From: DASPKA01 sp035628335
Lineage (GTDB): Bacteria > Patescibacteriota > Doudnabacteria > UBA920
DNA length: 17,612 nt
Direction of reading: 5' to 3'
NCBI GenBank assembly: GCA_035628335.1
Contig: DASPKA010000020.1
Location: 1-17,612, forward strand
Within the stretch, counting starts at the first letter, position 1; each line of letters opens with the position of its first letter. A program made the translations under genes and the position numbers. Below, in pieces: positions 15,711-17,612 of this stretch. The notes under the pieces are model-generated. The model ran no database searches, was not told the origin of the DNA, and worked only from the letters and a program-made list of their open reading frames with translations.

Positions 15711-16251
15711 AACCTTTCCATATTACCCTTAATAGAATAGTCGCAAGAATATATCCCGCAGCAAGGAGACCACAGTAGCCGGCAACAGCTATAACCTCAG
15801 ATAAGCCTTGCAGCTTGGTGGTGGAAATAAATAAAACTGACATCCAGGAAACAAATGAAATAACACCTGACATCACCAACAGACGTAGCTCTATTGTTCT
15901 CATTTTATTTAAAAAGTTTTTACCTTGCAATCTTTGTAAATGCTTCATATGGTAGCGTGCAAAAAACAAACCATTTACAACAATTATAAAAAATAGTACC
16001 AGCTTGAAACGGAATGCAAAAACACTCAACAGCTCAGGCTTAAGCCAAATAAGTACCAATCCGCTAATTGTAGTAAAAACAATTCCAATCCACACCAAAA
16101 CTGACATACTCTTCAGCAGTCCGAGCTCTGAACGGTCAATGACCTTGTTTTTCAAACTAGCAAAGAACAACCAGTCAGATGCAACAGCACCCCCTCCCCC
16201 AATGAGCACTGAAGCAATGTGCACAAATAACGCTATAACATATAGCTTCAT
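15694..16251 (-). CDS. DUF2269/CopD-like integral membrane protein
   Basis: 185 residues with about five membrane spans (about 5-27, 46-69, 74-97, 117-139, 150-175). The N-terminal KLYVIALFVHIASVLIGGGGA, with a His in span 1 and a Gly-rich turn, is typical of DUF2269 and CopD-like predicted membrane proteins; further His and Arg residues border span 3 (RYHMKH). Function is unknown; some relatives are suspected haem or metal binders. The frame runs 54 codons further upstream, but that stretch is low-complexity leader and crosses into the divergent reverse transcriptase gene, so I start at 16251. No ribosome binding site; a TATACT box lies 6 nt before the ATG. Confidence 0.8.
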   Translation of the reverse strand: MKLYVIALFVHIASVLIGGGGAVASDWLFFASLKNKVIDRSELGLLKSMSVLVWIGIVFTTISGLVLIWLKPELLSVFAFRFKLVLFFIIVVNGLFFARYHMKHLQRLQGKNFLNKMRTIELRLLVMSGVISFVSWMSVLFISTTKLQGLSEVIAVAGYCGLLAAGYILATILLRVIWKGSKSGG

Positions 16252-16257
16252 ATATAT

Positions 16258-16263
16258 AGTATA
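16258..16263 (-). promoter_or_regulatory. -10 box for leaderless DUF2269-like gene
   Basis: On the minus strand TATACT (16258-16263) ends 6 nt before the ATG at 16251, the same spacing as at three other genes here. Confidence 0.5.
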
Positions 16264-16272
16264 GCAGTGTAG

Positions 16273-16278
16273 TATACT
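16273..16278 (+). promoter_or_regulatory. Candidate -10 box of the reverse transcriptase operon
   Basis: TATACT (16273-16278), part of the self-complementary AGTATACT, lies about 19 nt before the ribosome binding site of the reverse transcriptase gene. The -35 region is AT-rich but has no good hexamer. It is divergent from the DUF2269-like promoter 10 bp away, so the two may compete. Confidence 0.4.
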
Positions 16279-16296
16279 AAGAGCACAAAAAACCGT

Positions 16297-16303
16297 AAGG
16301 AGG
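16297..16303 (+). promoter_or_regulatory. Ribosome binding site of the reverse transcriptase gene
   Basis: AAGGAGG is a near-perfect anti-16S match. It is only 3 nt from the ATG at 16307 but 9 nt from the in-frame GTG at 16313, so the GTG may be the true start; the protein would differ by two residues. Confidence 0.7.
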
Positions 16304-16306
16304 TAC

Positions 16307-17278
16307 ATGGTCGTGTTTTCGGTGGACGTAATTAAAGCTGTCTGGAACTTGACTCGCTGCGGAGACTTGCTTGACCAACGATACAAAGCAGCGCTATGGC
16401 GCGTATGTAACATGCAGCCTCTCGACAGATATCAACAACCTTTTGAGGTTGCTAAGCCAAGTGGCGGATACAGACGTATTCGCCCTGCCAAGCCCAACTT
16501 AGCTCTAGTCCAGTCAGTGCTCGCTGACTGGATGCTCAGGCACCTACCCTTAGGTAATGACTATTGTTATATCGGCCACAGGGGTGTGCTTACTGCAGTA
16601 AAAAAGCACTTAGGTTCAAAATCTGGTGCTGTGTATGACTTAGAACGGGCGTTTGAGTATGTTTACGCGCCTACCATCTTAAGCTGGCTGCATTACTACC
16701 AACCCCAAGCAGACTTGCATGTACTCGAGTGCATTGCAGACCTACTCACCTTTGAGGGCGTTGCGCCACAAGGCTGTGTGTCAACACCGTACGCGTTTAA
16801 CCTCCTCATTCGCCCGTTCGATCAGGCAATTCAACTGTACTGCAAAACGCGAAGCTTGGTCGTCACCAGGTACTCAGACAACATTTGTATATCATCTTCT
16901 GGCGAGTTTGACTTTGAAGAAGTAGACAATCACATGTCTCTAACCGTTGACGGGTGTGGATTTCAACTGAACCACAAAAAAACCAAAAACTTTTCCACTC
17001 CACCTATTGAGTACCTGGGGACAAGAATCTACCCGGACAAACTCTCGCTGGATGCCAGGAAGATAGAGGAGATTCTCGAGCGGTTTGAGGAAATCCTATA
17101 CAGCAGCACACCAGAATTTTACAGAAAAATGGTGAACGGCTTATGGGTCTGGACAAAACACATCTGCGGAGATGACATCCCAAAAGAGCTTTACCAAGTG
17201 TTCAGTGACTACTATACTGTAGTAGGCAAACCACCCCGAAGCTTTGTAAGGTGGCTCACGCCCAAATTATTTAAATGA
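16307..17278 (+). CDS. Small stand-alone reverse transcriptase with variant YSDN catalytic box
   Basis: 323-residue RNA-dependent DNA polymerase-like protein, the size of retron, DGR and defence reverse transcriptases. Motifs in order: SGGYRRIRPAKPNLALVQ (motifs 1-2), YIGHRGVLTAVKKHLG (2a), AVYDLERAF with D111 (motif A), APQGCVSTP (154-161, motif B), VVTRYSDNICIS (Y189-N192, motif C), FQLNHKKTKNF (motif D region) and IEYLGTRI (about 235). A C-terminal helical segment of about 85 residues resembles a thumb. No maturase or endonuclease domain, so it is not a typical group II intron protein. The TRYxD box is retron-like, whereas the YLG motif is more like group II or DGR enzymes; class is unresolved. 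The usual YxDD is YSDN. Only 55 bp separate it from the divergent gene, too little for a normal upstream retron RNA. It is followed after 13 nt by a small partner gene. Confidence 0.85.
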   Translation: MVVFSVDVIKAVWNLTRCGDLLDQRYKAALWRVCNMQPLDRYQQPFEVAKPSGGYRRIRPAKPNLALVQSVLADWMLRHLPLGNDYCYIGHRGVLTAVKKHLGSKSGAVYDLERAFEYVYAPTILSWLHYYQPQADLHVLECIADLLTFEGVAPQGCVSTPYAFNLLIRPFDQAIQLYCKTRSLVVTRYSDNICISSSGEFDFEEVDNHMSLTVDGCGFQLNHKKTKNFSTPPIEYLGTRIYPDKLSLDARKIEEILERFEEILYSSTPEFYRKMVNGLWVWTKHICGDDIPKELYQVFSDYYTVVGKPPRSFVRWLTPKLFK

Positions 17279-17291
17279 AAAAGGAGAACAT

Positions 17292-17510
17292 ATGAAAGTA
17301 ACCTTTAAAGTCTCACAGATCACCTGGGAAGACTTTACTGAGCTGGCAAAAGATCAGCTTGGGATTACTGGTCTAACACCAGATTCATTCTTAACTAAAG
17401 AGCAGGCTAACGACTTAGCATTCAAAGTTCCCAACGGTCCTATGTTCGCTACAAACGGCCCCATAAAAGCCGGGGAGCTTTACTTTCGAATGACTTCACA
17501 ACCGCCGTAG
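17292..17510 (+). CDS. Small partner gene of the reverse transcriptase (zero-frame part)
   Basis: 72 residues from an ATG with AAGGAG (17281-17286) well placed 13 nt after the reverse transcriptase stop, so almost certainly the same transcript. No family recognised; soluble, with a mixed alpha/beta look (WEDFTELAKDQLG, DSFLTKEQANDLAF, IKAGELYFR). The zero frame stops at 17510 after a less protein-like tail (MTSQPP). The -1 frame is open from 17411 to the window end and, from 17489, reads as convincing protein directly joined to ELYFR, so this may be the first part of a longer gene that is frameshifted (or miscalled by one base) near 17487-17490. If the zero-frame stop is real, it is simply a 72-residue protein followed by a hairpin. 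Confidence 0.6.
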   Translation: MKVTFKVSQITWEDFTELAKDQLGITGLTPDSFLTKEQANDLAFKVPNGPMFATNGPIKAGELYFRMTSQPP

Positions 17511-17612
17511 AAATTGGTAAAGCCGTCGCGATATTTAATCGAGACGGCTCTTTTGCGCTTAAAAAGGATTACAAGCTGTACACGTACATACCTTTCGTGT
17601 ACGACTGGGCTT
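17489..17612 (+). pseudogene. Possible -1 frame continuation of the partner gene, cut by window end
   Basis: The -1 frame has no stop from 17411 to 17612 (67 codons) and no ATG, GTG or TTG start before its last few codons. From 17489 it reads NDFTTAVEIGKAVAIFNRDG, then SFALKKDYKLYTYIPFVYDW, alternating hydrophobic and polar residues like a folded beta-rich protein. It would need a one-base frameshift to be expressed with the upstream 65 or so residues. No canonical slippery heptamer was found, so mutation, sequencing error or unconventional frameshifting are all possible. Confidence 0.4.
17521..17554 (+). terminator. Stem-loop after the reverse transcriptase operon: terminator or coding
   Basis: AGCCGTC (17521-17527) pairs with GACGGCT (17543-17549), extended by CGAT/ATCG after one mismatch, with a 5-nt loop, then CTTTTG. 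It begins 11 nt after the 17510 stop, as a terminator would. The T-run is only four, and the same bases read well as protein in the -1 frame, so its role is undecided. Confidence 0.45.

Noticed and set aside
16252..16306. Retron msr-msd RNA upstream of the reverse transcriptase
   Set aside because: Only about 55 bp are available and they hold two divergent promoters; no a1/a2-type inverted repeats are seen.
16252..16413. 54-codon N-terminal extension of the DUF2269-like protein
   Set aside because: It would overlap the divergent reverse transcriptase gene and its ribosome binding site; the family begins with the first membrane span at MKLYVIALF.
16307..17612. Diversity-generating retroelement template and variable repeats
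   Set aside because: I saw no roughly 100-bp near-repeat with adenine-specific differences in the window, and motif B lacks the SQ signature usual in DGR enzymes; sequence past 17612 could change this.
1..17612. tRNA, rRNA, CRISPR array, transposase or integrase genes
   Set aside because: No T-arm-like GTTCGAATCC, no regularly spaced repeats and no recombinase motifs found by reading both strands.

Overview
This window looks like a chromosomal segment of a bacterium that uses the standard genetic code: TGA is a working stop in at least two genes. Coding is dense on both strands, and no tRNA, rRNA, CRISPR array or insertion sequence is visible. The lineage cannot be fixed from sequence alone. 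Short intergenic gaps, apparently leaderless genes beside genes with strong ribosome binding sites, and an integral membrane protein that reminds me of uncharacterised Saccharibacteria proteins suggest a Patescibacteria (CPR)-like genome. The TonB-like protein, by contrast, has a distinctly Acidobacteria-like flavour. These are inferences from recall, not searches.

Layout. Bases 1-4977 hold the 3' part of a very large membrane-anchored bacterial alpha-2-macroglobulin (A2M) whose thioester cysteine is missing. A TonB-family protein follows on the minus strand (5166-5933), divergent from a lipoprotein polysaccharide deacetylase-like gene (6051-7151). Next come a small secreted protein (7227-7712), a DUF1801 protein (7772-8191, minus), and a glutamate-receptor-like ligand-gated channel protein (8264-9343, minus) behind a textbook sigma-70 promoter and a repeat-rich 5' leader. 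A membrane-anchored dienelactone hydrolase (9554-10351, minus) is divergent from a plus-strand operon. That operon encodes a PAS-PAS-GGDEF-EAL protein, an integral membrane protein and an 81-residue protein (10565-13944), and ends at a terminator shared with a convergent gene.

Two divergent single-span membrane proteins (13978-14873) precede an SRAP/YedK-type abasic-site DNA-protein crosslink protein (15060-15710). Its 3' end overlaps that of a convergent DUF2269-like membrane protein (15694-16251). Divergent from the latter is a small operon of a retron/DGR-sized reverse transcriptase (16307-17278) with a YSDN active-site box instead of YxDD, and a short partner gene (from 17292) that seems to continue in the -1 frame to the window edge.

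Functional themes are cell-surface defence and envelope (A2M, TonB-like, deacetylase), ligand and c-di-GMP signalling, DNA damage handling (SRAP), and a small reverse-transcriptase module. The reverse transcriptase pair is the best candidate here for an undescribed system. Four genes share a -10 hexamer placed exactly 6 nt before the ATG, which points to widespread leaderless transcription.
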